A DNA stretch of 64,000 nucleotides from Cichorium intybus (lineage: Eukaryota > Streptophyta > Magnoliopsida > Asterales > Asteraceae): positions 23,106,404 through 23,170,403 of the forward strand of contig CM042014.1 in assembly GCA_023525715.1 (NCBI GenBank), written 5' to 3'. Both the position numbers and the translations under genes were made by a program. Shown in pieces: positions 32,080 through 45,370 of this stretch (position 1 is its first letter; every line of letters starts with the position of its first letter). The notes beneath the pieces are model-generated. The model was not told the origin of the DNA. It did no database searches and saw nothing but the letters and a program-made list of their open reading frames with translations.

Positions 32080-33222
32080 ACTCAAGTATTCAAAAGTACT
32101 CACCTAATATCGGCTTAGTATGTGGAACCCCCAATTTACGCGTACCGGGCTCCTGTTCTCTAGACTTGGTTATATCACCATAGTCTAAATCAATTCTCCA
32201 ACACCCATAATCATATCAATAGCATCTATCTCAAAGATGTATAAATCAAAAGAGGAAAAAGGAGTATAAACGGTAAATATCAACTCTATATTTACCGAAA
32301 CCCCCAAATCTGCGGTTCTACTCGTTCAACCGTAGAAACTCGACAATAATCACACCAATAGTTCAAAAGACATCCACTAACAATCCACTAACAACATATT
32401 TAAAAATTTATAGCTAAATCTCGAAAATTGAAGACTAGGGTTTGAAACCCCCAAAACCGAGAAATACTCACCTCAACGAATTAGGAAGTAAAAACACGTT
32501 TACGGGGTTAGATCCACGCTTCTACATGTTTCCCCACGAACCTCTAGGCTTGATTTCACTCAAAATCGCCATTTGGAGCTCTCAAATTCGAAAAAGAACG
32601 ATTTCCCTTCGAAATGGGTTTGCTGCGTTTTTATAAAGTCTGCAGCCGTAACCCGACCCGGGATACAGAACCCGACCCGGGTTCAGTTACGAGAATTCGT
32701 TCCGCTTACTCCTTGGGTGCAGCACGATCCAGGTTGATTGACACGACCCGGGTTCCACTCGGACACGAGCCGGGTTGGCTCTTTTTGACATTTTTCAAAC
32801 TCAACCTTCTCCCAAAATGTCCTCTAACCACACTAACACATATATCAACTTAACTAATCTTAATTAAACCAAGATTAGTACATAATAGGGATTCCAACCT
32901 CTTCTCTGTAAGAACCCGCGAAAAAGTCAAAAAGGGTAAAACAGTCATTTGTCACGTTGTACGACTAGTATGTGTAATAATATGTATTTGTACAATAATA
33001 AAGTGAGAAATAAAAGTTTATGAGAAATTTGAAGTTTTGCCGCGTGAATAGTAAAATTTGACCAAAAAGGGCAAATTGGTCATTTGACATGAAAATGACC
33101 AAAATGTCAAGGAAAATATTAAGTTGGAAGTTAATTGTAAAGTTGTGACTCTTGGATCCTTTTTGTAGAAGAAATGGAAGGTTAAGGACTAAAGTGTAAA
33201 GTTTTTATAAAACTTAAATATC

Positions 33223-33240
33223 TATTATATATTAAAACTA
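33223..33240 (+). promoter_or_regulatory. Candidate TATA region of the gypsy 5' LTR
   Basis: CTATTATATATTAAAAC lies about 320 bp into the LTR and is followed by a purine-rich, leader-like segment (CCAGAGAGCACGAGAGGCAG). The same sequence is in the 3' LTR. Assigned by position only. Confidence 0.35.
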
Positions 33241-34380
33241 TCCCTATTATTTGAGAAACAAAAGAAATCTCCAGAGAATTCCAGAGAGCACGAGAGGCAG
33301 CAAGAGAGAGCAAGGAAGAAGAAGTTCTTGAGGGTTTGCCAAGAAATCAAAGGAATTGAGGCTTGGAATTAGTGATTCCATTGTTGAAGAGGTAAGAATC
33401 CCTTTTCTTTAACCTAGTTCTTGGGTGTTCTTGAATTGGGTTGAGTAGAAACTGAAATTGCAGCTAAAAATCATGTGGGTTAAGTAACTAATGCTTCCAA
33501 TAAGCTATTAGTTAAGAACTTAACCCATAAACATGAAAGTAGGATGCTATAATTGAGAATTTTCAAGTTTAGCCAAGAACGTTAATTTCTGTAATTGAGC
33601 TATTGAGGTGTTTTTAATAGCTTAAAACATGTTATTAGTCAAGGGTTTTAGTCCTAGAACAAATCCCATACGATTAAGCACTGAAATAAGTGCTTAATGG
33701 GTGAAAACTGCGTGCTACAGTGCACAAATCGCGACTGAACAGGCTACTGCCCAGGCGCCAGGCGCAGTGCGCCCAGGACCAGGGCGGGGTGCGCCCAGGC
33801 GCAGTGCGCCCCTAGCCAGGCGCAGTGCGCCTTCAGTCAGGGGCTGGGCAGGGACCAAAAATGTTAAAATTTTCAAATAACTCAAACGCTAGAAACCATA
33901 GCTAGACACGTCCGATTTACCTGAAATTTCAGACATAACCTTAACATGGTATAAGAACATGTCGGGAATGGTCAAATCCGTAATTCGACCTTGCGGAAAA
34001 GTTACTGTAGCGGCAGAGGCTAAAAACACTATTCATGCTCATGATTTTTAGAATTTGAGCTAGACTTGTCCAATGAACTCCAAATTTGAAACACAAGTCT
34101 AATATAGTCTAAGATTTCATGGAAAAGAGTCGGAACTGAAATACGACCCCTCGGGGGTACTGTAGCAGTATACGCGTATTTTGGAGAAACCGTAAAATGA
34201 GTTTATCAATGGTTATACATTTGTTATAATCTAGAATTGAGACGTATGAGACCTTAGCACTGTAGAGTCAGTTATAGTATGTATTTATTGAGTATTTATA
34301 TATATAATACATGTATAGGTGGTGCTTCAAACGTGGTTGAGCACGGAAAAGGAAAAGGAATACGAGAAGCGTAGAGACTT

Positions 34381-34632
34381 GTAGCAACGTCAAGGTGAGT
34401 TTTATGAGGATTTCTATAGTACATAGCAAAATATTATTTTCTTAAAGGTATGATTTCCAAATATTTATAAGTACTAAAGTTTGGAAAATAGTTTTGAAAG
34501 AAGCTTGTAGCAACGTCAAGGTGAGTTTTATGAGGATTTCTATAGTACATAGCAAAATATTATTTTCTGAAAGGTATGATTTCCAAATATTTATAAGTAC
34601 TAAAGTTTGGAAAATAGTTTTGAAAGAAGCTC
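34381..34632. repeat. 126-bp tandem duplication in 5' LTR
   Basis: Two copies starting GTAGCAACGTCAAGGTGAG, at 34381-34506 and 34507-34632. They differ at about one position (TTTTCTTAAAGG against TTTTCTGAAAGG). The same pair is in the 3' LTR, so the duplication predates this insertion. Confidence 0.9.
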
Positions 34633-35522
34633 TATACAAGGGCTTAGTATTTTGAACGGGTTTTCAAAAGTATGGTTTGTACGTATTTTGAAAGTAGTTC
34701 CTTATAGGAACTAAGATGTCAAAAGAAGTCTTGAAAGTATTTTTTTAATAAAGAGTTACAAAGTTTATGAGTTTTAGTTTATTACAAATTGTGTCCCATT
34801 TTGACCAATTTGAGATGAAATGAAGTAAGAATTAAAGAAAGAAAGAAATATGAGTCAGTTGTCCGGACTAGGATCACCCACATAATCGGGAGATCAGAAG
34901 ACACTACTGGGATGGTACCTCCCGTCGCGAAGTAGTTGTCTAGCTTAGTATACCCTTGTGCTTGAATTCGTTCCAAGTCACAAAGGGGAGACAGAATGAG
35001 CAAACTGAGTGGGCAGATCTGTTCTGTCCCGCGAGGGGAGCTAGTTGAATGAATTAATTAACTTAATTCATAAGTTTCAGTTGGTCACGAGAAAATGAGA
35101 AAGAAAGCAGTTTTATAAAAGGAAGTCTTTTTAAAGTTTGAAAGTAAAGAAGAAAAAATTATTTTGAGATGTATGAAATAAATTAGTTTTTAGCAATGTA
35201 CTTTTGATATTTCAAGTTTTGAATAGAAAAGTTTTGGGTCTAAACCCATATTACTCACGAGACTTTATGTCTCACGTATACTATGTTTTTGAAATGCTAT
35301 GTACTTAGGTGAAGGGAGCGAGAGTTGCAGTTGGGACCGTTATTGTACACTGTAAGTTTAAATTATGGTTATCTGTATTGAGTCTGTAATACCCCTCAAG
35401 TTTTAAGTTTGTAAAATAAAATAAAAATTTAAGTGGCTATTTTATAGTCACGAGTTGTAAATTATGTTTGAAAACTGTATTTGTATTATAAATATGGTTT
35501 GAGAAAAGGGGTGTTACAGTTT

Positions 35523-35534
35523 TGGTATCAGAGC
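35523..35534 (+). promoter_or_regulatory. Primer-binding site (initiator tRNA-Met)
   Basis: TGGTATCAGAGC starts 4 nt after the 5' LTR and is complementary to the 3' end of plant initiator tRNA-Met. It primes minus-strand DNA synthesis. Confidence 0.9.
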
Positions 35535-35738
35535 CATAGTTTAAGCGAATTAGGTTGGAATACCATCCTAGGCTTAAACTAGCAAGAGTAATAGTAGGTT
35601 GCCTTAGTAATATAGAAGGCATAGATTGAGTATGACTGTTATAAAAGTGCAGTCAATATAAGGAGATAACATGCTACCGCTTAAGAAATACTATATAGAA
35701 TTGCGTATTAAACAGATAATTTGTTCATCTATATAGTA

Positions 35739-38700
35739 ATGGAAGGCAGAAGACAAGCTGACAGGGGTGAGGGCAGTCACACTTCCTCAAGAGGAAGTGA
35801 ACCATATGTTCTTCGAAACGATGAAGCTGAGCCAAACCCACCACCACCACCACAACCTGTCACTATGGAGGCAATTCAGTTGCTAATCAGTAATCTACGA
35901 ACTGAACTGAGGCAAGATGTGAACAACATAATCGATAACCGAATGGGTGAACGTAGTGCCCAATCATCACAAGAAGTCTCCAAGAAGACGATTGAGGAAG
36001 CAACTAGTGGAGGTGACAAGAAGGAAGAAAAGGGCTGTTCTTTTAAGTCCTTTATGGCTTGCAAACCGCCCGAATACCATGGCAGTTTTGAGCCTAAAGT
36101 GACAATGCGATGGGTCCGAGAGATTGAACAAGTGATGCAAGCAAGCAAATGTGCAGAAAAATACCAGGTCAACTATGCCTCCCGGCAGTTGAAGGATGAT
36201 GCTTTGGTGTGGTGGAACACCAAATACGAAAGTTTGGGAAAAGATGTGGTATACGGTTGGTCATGGGCAGAGTTTATCACGTGTCTCAAAGATAAGTTCT
36301 GTCCCACGCGAGATTTGGAGAAAATGAATGAAGATTTCTTAACGATAAAGAAAGGAGATATGACGGTGGACGAGTATACGAAGAAGTTTTGCGACATGCT
36401 ACCTTTTGTGGGGGAGTCTTACCCCAGTGAGCGGTCCCGGATCAACCGCTATGTCCGGGGTTTGCCATGGAACTATGAGCTAGAAGTAAAGAAAGCCGAA
36501 ACGCTAGATGGGGCGATCAATGCTGCCCGAACTGTGGAAGATATTGGAAAAAGAAGGAAGGAGGAGGGACCTGGTTTTAGTGACAAAAGAAAGGCAGTTA
36601 GTAGTATCAGTGGAAACATAAAGAAGAAAGGGGAAATGAGTTCAAGTCAGAGCCGACATGGAAGTGTGAAGAAGTGCGAGAAATGTGGGAAAGAACACGG
36701 TGGCGAATGCCGAGCGGGATCAAATGCCTGCTTTAATTGTGGCGGATTCGGTCACAAAGCGAAAGATTGTAAAGCCAAGAAAGCCAGCGAAGTGGAGTGC
36801 TTCTCATGCCATCAGATGGGACACTACAGTTTCAACTGCCCAAACAAGGGAGGAGAAACTATGGTGTCAACAGCCCAGAAGAAGACCGAACCCCAGAAGG
36901 TGAAGACTCGAGCTTTTCAGATCACCAGGGAGGAAGCAAAGGAGACTCACGATGTGGTCTCAGGTATATTACTAATCAACTCGACACCTGCATATGTCCT
37001 GTTTGATTCCGGGTCTACATATTCATTTGTGTCCCATGGGTTTGGAGCTAGATTAAATGTCCCATTAGAATTGTTAGATCTAGTTTTTGAAGTGGAAGTG
37101 GCGGATGGGAAATTTGTTGAAGTTCAGCATATGTATCGAGACTGTGAGCTTGACATCAACGGCAAGAAGTTTTGACTTAATCTCCTTCCTATTGGAATTA
37201 TGTCCTTTGATGTAATAATTGGAATGGATTGGATCGGTGCCAATGATGCAAAGATAGCTTGTGGACAGAAGAGGGTGTCTGTTAAAACCCTTGGAGCAAA
37301 AGTGTACGTATATGGGGAAAGAAGAACGCACGTGCCAAGTATCATCAGTGTAGCTAAGGCTCGGAGGTGTATCAGGAAAGGATGTGTATCTTTCCTGGCC
37401 TATGTGATGACTGAAGACAAAGTGAAACAGACATACAAAGACATAGAAGTGGTAAAAGAATTTCCAGAAGTTTTTCCAGATGAATTGCCAGGCTTGCCAC
37501 CAGAAAGGCAGGTTGAATTCCGAATAGATCTTGTTCCAGGAGCTTCCCCAATAGCACGAGCACCGTACCGGTTAGCACCAACAGAGATGAGGGAATTAAT
37601 GTCCCAGTTGCAGGAGTTACTAGATAAAGGCTTCATCAGGCCTAGTTCTTCTCCGTGGGGTGCTCCAGTTCTGTTTGTGAAAAAGAAGGATGGATCAATG
37701 CGGATGTGCATTGATTATAGAGAATTGAACAAGATTACCATAAAGAACCGTTACCCGTTGCCCAGAATAGACGATTTGTTCGATCAGTTGCAAGGAGCAG
37801 ATTATTTCTCAAAAATTGATTTGAGATCTGGGTATCATCAAGTCAGGGTAAAAGAAAGCGATGTAGAGAAGACGGCGTTTCGTACACGATACGGGCATTA
37901 CGAGTTTCTAGTAATGCCATTTGGTCTTACGAATGCACCAGCGATCTTTATGGACTTAATGAATCGGGTCTGTAAACCATTTCTAGACCGGTTTGTTATA
38001 GTGTTCATAGATGACATTTTGATCTACTCAAAGAATAAAGAAGAGCATGCGAGTCACCTGCGGTTAGTACTCGAAACGTTGAAGCGGGAACAGCTATATG
38101 CAAAGTTCTCTAAGTGCGAGTTCTGGATGAGAGAGGTGCAGTTCCTTGGACACGTTGTTTCTATCCAAGGTATAAAAGTTGATCCAGCGAAAGTTGAAGC
38201 AGTGATGAAATGGGAGCCACCTAAGATGCCAATAGAAGTTAGAAGTTTTCTCGGTCTTGCCGGGTATTACCGGAGATTCATTCAAGATTTCTCCCGTATA
38301 GCAGTGCCACTTACACGACTAACCCGGAAAGAAGAGAAATTCAGATGGCAAGAAGAACAAGAAAGAGCTTTTGCTACTTTGAAAGAGAAGTTGTGTAACG
38401 CGCCTGTCCTTATATTGCCAGATGGGACAGAAGACTTTGAAGTGTACAGCGATGCCTCTCATCGGGGGCTTGGCTGTGTGTTGATGCAAAGAGGGAAGGT
38501 TATAGCATACGCTTCCAGACAGTTAAAAGATCCAGAGAAAAAATACACAACTCATGATTTAGAGCTTGCAGCGATCGTGTTTGCCTTGAAGATTTGGAGA
38601 CATTACTTGTATGGTACAAAGTGCAAGCTGTTCACGGATCACAAGAGTTTACAGTATGTGTTTACTCAAAAAGAGTTGAACATGAGACAGAGTAGATGGC

Positions 38701-40292
38701 TAGAGCTGATCAGTGATTATGATTGTGAAATTGTGTACCATCCGGGTAAAGCGAATGTAGTAGCAGATGCACTAAGTAGAAAAGTTCCTGAGAAAAGAAT
38801 CAAGGCAAGATCAATGCGAATAGAACTGGTGTCCAGCATAATAGAACAGATTAAAGCAGCTCAGTAAAAAGTTGAAGAAAGTGGGGATCTGAAAGATGAA
38901 AAGTTAGGAAAAGACACTCAATTTGAAACCAATAGTCAAGGCTTGAAGACCTACAGAAACCGTATTTGGGTACCGAAGACAGGAGGATTGAGAAAGCTGA
39001 TTCTAGAAGAGTCGCATAAGTCAAAGTATTCCATTCATCCTGGGAGTACCAAGACTTATCAAGATTTGAAAAGACAGTATTGGTGGCCTGGAATGAAGAA
39101 GAGGATAGCTAAGTACATCTCCAAGTGTGTCATTTGTGCGCAAGTTAAGGCGGAACATCAGGTCCCGCATGGAGATGCTCAGTCATTGCATATTCCAGTT
39201 GGAAAGTGGGAAGATATAACCATGGACTTGGTTGTCGGGTTACCAAGGACAAGAAGAGGTCATGATAGTATATGGGTCATAGTAGACCGGTTGACCAAGA
39301 GTGCATTATTTCTAGCCATAAAAGAAACTACTCCATTGGAGCAGTTAGCTCAGTTATATTCAGATGAAGTGTTAAGAAGATATGGTGCACCGTTGTCTAT
39401 CGTGTCAGACAGAGACCCCAGATTTACCTCTAACTTTTGGAGAGCTTTACAAGATAAAATGGGGACGAGAATTCAATTAAGTACAGCGTATCACCCACAA
39501 ACAGATGGTCAGAGTGAACGAACGATCCATACATTAGAAGATATGCTACGGTCATGCGTGATGGAATTTGGAGGCAGTTGGGATGAACATCTGCCATTAG
39601 TGGAGTTTGCATACAACAATAGTTACCATTCTAGCATTAAAATGCCACCCTTTGAGGCATTGTATGGTAGAAAGTGTAGAACTCCTTTATGCTGGTTGGA
39701 GGCGGGTGAGACTAAGCTTACGGGACCAGAGATTGTTAGAGTAACTAATGAGAAGATTGGAGTAATTCAAGCCAACATGAAAGCAGCACAAGATCGACAA
39801 AAGAGTTACTCAAATTTAAAGAAGAGACCGTATGACTTACAAGAAGGAGACTTGGTGATGATAAAAGTGTCGCCATGGAAAGGAGTGGTCAGATTTGGCA
39901 AGAGAGGAAAGCTGAGTCCAAGGTACATTGGACCTTTTAGAATCCTAAAGAGAGTTGGGTTACAAGCATTCAAGATAGAGTTACCACCCGAACTTAGTGG
40001 AATACATGATACCTTTCATGTATGCTACTTGAAGAAGTATTTTGGCAAAGAAGAGTTAGTAATACCCTATACCGATCTGAGGGTGGAGACTCCTAGCAAA
40101 CTAATCGAAGAACCCGAAGCGATCCTAGAAATGCAGACTAAGAAGCTAAGGAACAAGGAGATTGACCTTGTACTCGTCAAGTGGAAGCATCCCTTAGGGT
40201 CAAACTTGACTTGGGAAACGTTAGCTGAAATGAAGAGAAGATATCCAAATTTCACGGATTACGAAAAGATTCCGAGGACGGAATCCGCTTAA
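35739..40292 (+). pseudogene. gypsy gag-pol polyprotein with two in-frame stops
   Basis: One frame starts at ATG 35739 (MEGRRQADRG). Gag: capsid-like region (ALVWWNTKY, then EFITCLKDKFCP, GLPWNYELEV), then zinc knuckles CFNCGGFGHKAKDC (residue ~331) and CFSCHQMGHYSFNC (~354). Protease: FDSGSTYSF (~422). A TGA at 37173 lies within the protease region, and the frame reopens at once through DVIIGMDWIG. RT: KIDLRSGYHQV and VFIDDILIYS (about 38001). RNase H: YSDASHRGLGCVL. A TAA at 38865 lies between RNase H and integrase, after which the frame stays open. Integrase: HPGST...CVICAQ zinc-binding region, catalytic MDLV, SDRDPRF and QSERTIH. The C-terminus is chromodomain-like. No frameshift is seen. 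As read, the full polyprotein is not produced without readthrough. Confidence 0.9.
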
Positions 40293-40303
40293 GGAGGGGT
40301 GAC
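40291..40303 (+). promoter_or_regulatory. Polypurine tract
   Basis: AAGGAGGGGTGAC directly precedes the 3' LTR. The AAGGAGGGG core is the expected plus-strand primer. Confidence 0.75.
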
Positions 40304-42914
40304 TGTAAGAACCCGCGAAAAAGTCAAAAAGGGTAAAACGGTCATTTGTCACGTTGTACGACTAGTATGTGTAATAATATGTATTTGTACAATAATAAAG
40401 TGAGAAATAAAAGTTTATGAGAAATTTGAAGTTTTGCCGCGTGAATAGTAAAATTTGACCAAAAAGGGCAAATTGGTCATTTGACATGAAAATGACCAAA
40501 ATGTCAAGGAAAATATTAAGTTGGAAGTTAATTGTAAAGTTGTGACTCTTGGATCCTTTTTGTAGAAGAAATGGAAGGTTAAGGACTAAAGTGTAAAGTT
40601 TTTATAAAACTTAAATATCTATTATATATTAAAACTATCCCTATTATTTGAGAAACAAAAGAAATCTCCAGAGAATTCCAGAGAGCACGAGAGGCAGCAA
40701 GAGAGAGCAAGGAAGAAGAAGTTCTTGAGGGTTTGCCAAGAAATCAAAGGAATTGAGGCTTGGAATTAGTGATTCCATTGTTGAAGAGGTAAGAATCCCT
40801 TTTCTTTAACCTAGTTCTTGGGTGTTCTTGAATTGGGTTGAGTAGAAACTGAAATTGCAGCAAAAAATCATGTGGGTTAAGTAACTAATGCTTCCAATAA
40901 GCTATTAGTTAAGAACTTAACCCATAAACATGAAAGTAGGATGCTATAATTGAGAATTTTCAAGTTTAGCCAAGAACGTTAATTTCTGTAATTGAGCTAT
41001 TGAGGTGTTTTTAATAGCTTAAAACATGTTATTAGTCAAGGGTTTTAGTCCTAGAACAAATCCCATACGATTAAGCACTGAAATAAGTGCTTAATGGGTG
41101 AAACTGCGTGCTACAGTGCACAAATCGCGACTGAACAGGCTACTGCCCAGGCGCCAGGCGCAGTGCGCCCAGGACCAGGGCGGGGTGCGCCCAGGCGCAG
41201 TGCGCCCCTAGCCAGGCGCAGTGCGCCTTCAGTCAGGGGCTGGGCAGGGACCAAAAATGTTAAAATTTTCAAATAACTCAAACGCTAGAAACCATAGCTA
41301 GACACGTCCGATTGACCTGAAATTTCAGACATAACCTTAACATGGTATAAGAACATGTCGGGAATGGTCAAATCCGTAATTCAACCTTGCGGAAAAGTTA
41401 CTGTAGCGGCAGAGGCTAAAAACACTATTCATGCTCATGATTTTTAGAATTTGAGCTAGACTTGTCCAATGAACTCCAAATTTGAAACACAAGTCTAATA
41501 TAGTCTAAGATTTCATGGAAAAGAGTCGGAACTGAAATACGACCCCTCGGGGGTACTGTAGCAGTATACGCGTATTTCGGAGAAACCGTAAAATGAGTTT
41601 ATCAATGGTTATACATTTGTTATAATCTAGAATTGAGACGTATGAGACCTTAGCACTGTAGAGTCAGTTATAGTATGTATTTATTGAGTATTTATATATA
41701 TAATACATGTATAGGTGGTGCTTCAAACGTGGTTGAGCACGGAAAAGGAAAAGGAATACGAGAAGCGTAGAGACTTGTAGCAACGTCAAGGTGAGTTTTA
41801 TGAGGATTTCTATAGTACATAGCAAAATATTATTTTCTTAAAGGTATGATTTCCAAATATTTATAAGTACTAAAGTTTGGAAAATAGTTTTGAAAGAAGC
41901 TTGTAGCAACGTCAAGGTGAGTTTTATGAGGATTTCTATAGTACATAGCAAAATATTATTTTCTGAAAGGTATGATTTCCAAATATTTATAAGTACTAAA
42001 GTTTGGAAAATAGTTTTGAAAGAAGCTCTATACAAGGGCTTAGTATTTTGAACGGGTTTTCAAAAGTATGGTTTGTACGTATTTTGAAAGTAGTTCCTTA
42101 TAGGAACTAAGATGTCAAAAGAAGTCTTGAAAGTATTTTTTTAATAAAGAGTTACAAAGTTTATGAGTTTTAGTTTATTACAAATTGTGTCCCATTTTGA
42201 CCAATTTGAGATGAAATGAAGTAAGAATTAAAGAAAGAAAGAAATACGAGTCAGTTGTCCGGACTAGGATCACCCACATAATCGGGAGATCAGAAGACAC
42301 TACTGGGATGGTACCTCCCGTCGCGAAGTAGTTGTCTAGCTTAGTATACCCTTGTGCTTGAATTCGTTCCAAGTCATAAAGGGGAGACAGAATGAGCAAA
42401 CTGAGTGGGCAGATCTGTTCTGTCCCGCGAGGGGAGCTAGTTGAATGAATTAATTAACTTAATTCATAAGTTTCAGTTGGTCACGAGAAAATGAGAAAGA
42501 AAGCAGTTTTATAAAAGGAAGTCTTTTTAAAGTTTGAAAGTAAAGAAGAAAAAATTATTTTGAGATGTATGAAATAAATTAGTTTTTAGCAATGTACTTT
42601 TGATATTTCAAGTTTTGAATAGAAAAGTTTTGGGTCTAAACCCATATTACTCACGAGACTTTATGTCTCACGTATACTATGTTTTTGAAATGCTATGTAC
42701 TTAGGTGAAGGGAGCGAGAGTTGCAGTTGGGACCGTTATTGTACACGGTAAGTTTAAATTATGGTTATCTGTATTGAGTCTGTAATACCCCTCAAGTTTT
42801 AAGTTTGTAAAATAAAATAAAAATTTAAGTGGCTATTTTATAGTCACGAGTTGTAAATTATGTTTGAAAACTGTATTTGTATTATAAATATGGTTTGAGA
42901 AAAGGGGTGTTACA
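40304..42914 (+). repeat. 3' LTR of the gypsy element
   Basis: 2611 bp, nearly identical to the 5' LTR. The 126-bp tandem pair is at 41777-42028. Confidence 0.95.
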
Positions 42915-43070
42915 TTCTCGCTCATCAACAACTCATAACTCAAAAGAAATCACAAGGATCACCACACCTTTACTCTAAGCAAACTCATAGTTAAAATCAT
43001 ACCGATTATAAGGTAATAAATCTACTAACCTTATAAAGCATCTCAATTTAAAAATGGGTCTTACAGTTTA

Positions 43071-43721
43071 TATCGGTGGAAAGTTATAAAATAATGTTGA
43101 TTAGACTTATGAGTTTGCATTTTCTAATTTTTGACGTTTTGTTTGGAAACATTTTTATATGGTTTGTTCGTTTATATCGTTTATATGTTTTGTTCGTTTC
43201 TAATTTTTTACATTTTGTTTGAATATATTTTCTAATTTTTATCATTTTTGATCGGTAAAATTAAAAAATTAGAAAATTAATACATCAAAAGTTATTAAAA
43301 TTAGAAAATATATTTAAACAAAACGTAAAAAATTAGAAACGAACAAAACATATAAACGATATAAACGAGCAAACCATATAAAAATGTTTCCAAACAAAGC
43401 GTTAAAAATTAGAAAATGCAAACTCATAAGTCTAATCAACATTATTTTATAACTTTCCACCGATATGAACGAACAAAACATATAACAATGTATTCAAACA
43501 AAAGGTCAAAAATAGAAAAAAAATACTAAATTACAACGTTAAATGATACCAATGAACAAAACGTTAAAAAAAACATATTAGAAAACGTATTCGAACTAAA
43601 CGTCAAAAAGTTAGAATAAAATTTAGATTATAAATACCAAAATAAGTATTTATATTAAATAAAAAAAATTAATAATAGTTATAAAATTACAAAAAAAAAA
43701 CAAAATAATTAAAAAAATATC

Positions 43722-43726
<5 letters not shown>
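43071..43726. repeat. Foldback inner left arm, centre and right arm
   Basis: ATCGGTGGAAAGTTATAAAA (43073) reappears reverse-complemented at about 43441-43460. TGTTTTGTTCGTTTCTAATT (43183) reappears at about 43328-43347. The centre is near 43255-43285. The right arm runs to the TA tract at 43727. Confidence 0.85.

Positions 43727-43799
<73 letters not shown>
43727..43799. repeat. (TA)n microsatellite, right arm of foldback
   Basis: About 73 bp of TA; the Helitron TC-start follows directly. Confidence 0.95.
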
Positions 43800-43802
<3 letters not shown>

Positions 43803-45370
43803 TTATTATATACAAACATCCTTTAATTGTGGATGATTACACCTGGCATGGCTGGACTGAAGGGGAGAGGAGCCATGGTGCTGAGCGTGAATTACACGTA
43901 AAGGTTTTCTTTTGGCGCGTGAAAAATGATGAGTATGTGGCACCGTCTCCTTCACATTTGAATACAGCTATCCAATCACCGTTTAATCCACCAATAGATT
44001 TAATCCACCGTCTCCTTTTCTTTTCTGCTATGCATATTTATCTCGATATACGGTTCTCACCATCACTTTCTTTTTTATTGTCTATTTGCTTCTTCTCTCT
44101 CCTCTATTACCACAAGGCGCTTTTCAAAACCATAGAGAGACGTCCCTCGCCCAGGGATGAGAGAAAAGAATCGTGAAGAGCTCTGCCCCTCTAACCCTTC
44201 TATATTGTGATGTTTTGATATTTTAGAACTTGATGTTGGATTATTTAGTTTTTTTTTTGTGTTTCATTGTGTTGCAGGTTTAAAGAATTTGGCTCTATAC
44301 CGGTAGCTAAATGAAGTTAATGAAAGCGTCACCGAAGGATGGCCTTTATATTTGGGGTTTTCTTTCACATCTCCATACCTCACCATCGACTCTGGAGGAT
44401 GGATCTGATAGAAGAGAAGACGATAATCCCTAAACTAAAATAGGAGTTATTTAAGGTTTGATTCTACACCCCTCCTACATTTTTCCTTTCTCTAGATGCT
44501 CTAATGCTGGTCAATTGCAGTCAAAGATCGCAACTTTAGGATAATCTTACAAACCAAGATTTTCACGTACACTTATAGCAAGCAGTCACTATGCGTATTT
44601 GCCATTGTAAACCATGGACAGTTGTCTATCTTTCTCTTATCAATTGCTCCTTAACTCGTGTATGATGATATTTCTTCTTTTTTGTGATTTAATGTGAAAA
44701 TGACTTGATCTCATTTGCTATATGTCGAATCTTGTTTATCGAATCCAAAAAGAACAACTTAATATAATGAGTTATATATGTTGTTGGGTTTGGTTATTGT
44801 TGGCCCCTATGTCACAATGGATTTACTGTAGCATACACACTTCTCTTCCCGCCTTCTTCCCCATCCTGAATTAGGGCTCCATATTTTAGATGTGGCAAAC
44901 TAATGGAGTTATAATATTATGAAGCCTGTAGCGTCTGATTTCATGCCTATGGATTGGCTTTGATTTATTTCATCTATTTGGGTGCTTAGTAGTTACAGAG
45001 AAGGGGATATAAGGACTTCACAAGGAGACTCAATAATTTCAAGAAGGTATTGTCGTACTTTAGCTATGAATTTTCTTTAATTTTAAAATGTTATTAAGTA
45101 TTGTTAATGTTACGATGATATGTATTAAAGCTGAAAGAATAAGTTGTGATTGAGCAAGCTGAATGGTTCTATTATTCTATATATCTTCCCTTTTAGGTGC
45201 AGGTTCTTTTGTCTGTCTTATGTCTGCACATGGAGATGGTAGTTTGCAAGAAGAAAATAAGCTCAAAGATGACAGCTGACTCATGGTGGATGCTTTCATT
45301 TACTTCATCACGGTAAATATATTATTAATAATATACATTGATATATTGTAGGTGCTACTAAACAATGAGT

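Larger units (their letters stand above)
32907..35518 (+). repeat. 5' LTR of the gypsy element
   Basis: 2612 bp, TGTAAGAACC...GGGGTGTTACA. Contains a GC-rich repeat block (33751-33833; three CAGGCGCAGTGCGCC words) and a 126-bp tandem duplication (34381-34632). Confidence 0.95.
32907..42914 (+). mobile_element. Young full-length Ty3/gypsy retrotransposon (chromovirus/Tekay-like)
   Basis: Complete structure: 5' LTR 32907-35518, primer-binding site, gag-pol frame 35739-40292, polypurine tract, 3' LTR 40304-42914, and exact TSD TTCTC (32902-32906 and 42915-42919). By eye the LTRs differ at about eight substitutions and one indel in 2.6 kb. Pol order is PR-RT-RH-INT, diagnostic of Ty3/gypsy. The two gag zinc knuckles and the C-terminal region after integrase (weak chromodomain-like KWKHP...WE) suggest the Tekay/Del group. 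Two in-frame stops interrupt the single frame. It is inserted in the solo LTR. Confidence 0.93.
31297..43065 (-). mobile_element. Solo LTR split by a gypsy element
   Basis: It starts TGTAACAACCGG and ends GGGTCTTACA, with exact TSD GTTTA (31292-31296 and 43066-43070). It is interrupted by the gypsy element at 32907-42914; without it the LTR is 1756 bp. Minus orientation is inferred from a minus-strand TATAAAAA (about 32630-32637) and the GTGAGTATTTC/GAGTACTTTTGA landmarks. A (TA)n tract lies inside (32001-32079). ACCCGGG-type words (32650-32780) lie near the predicted start of transcription. No internal domain, hence a solo LTR. Confidence 0.85.

Noticed and set aside
34442..35003. Minus-strand frames duplicated at 41838-42399
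   Set aside because: They are inside the two LTR copies and repeat because the LTRs do.
37173..37175. Programmed readthrough of the gypsy TGA
   Set aside because: The next bases are CTT rather than the CTA or CGG contexts known to favour readthrough, and I saw no clear downstream structure. Kept only as a possibility.
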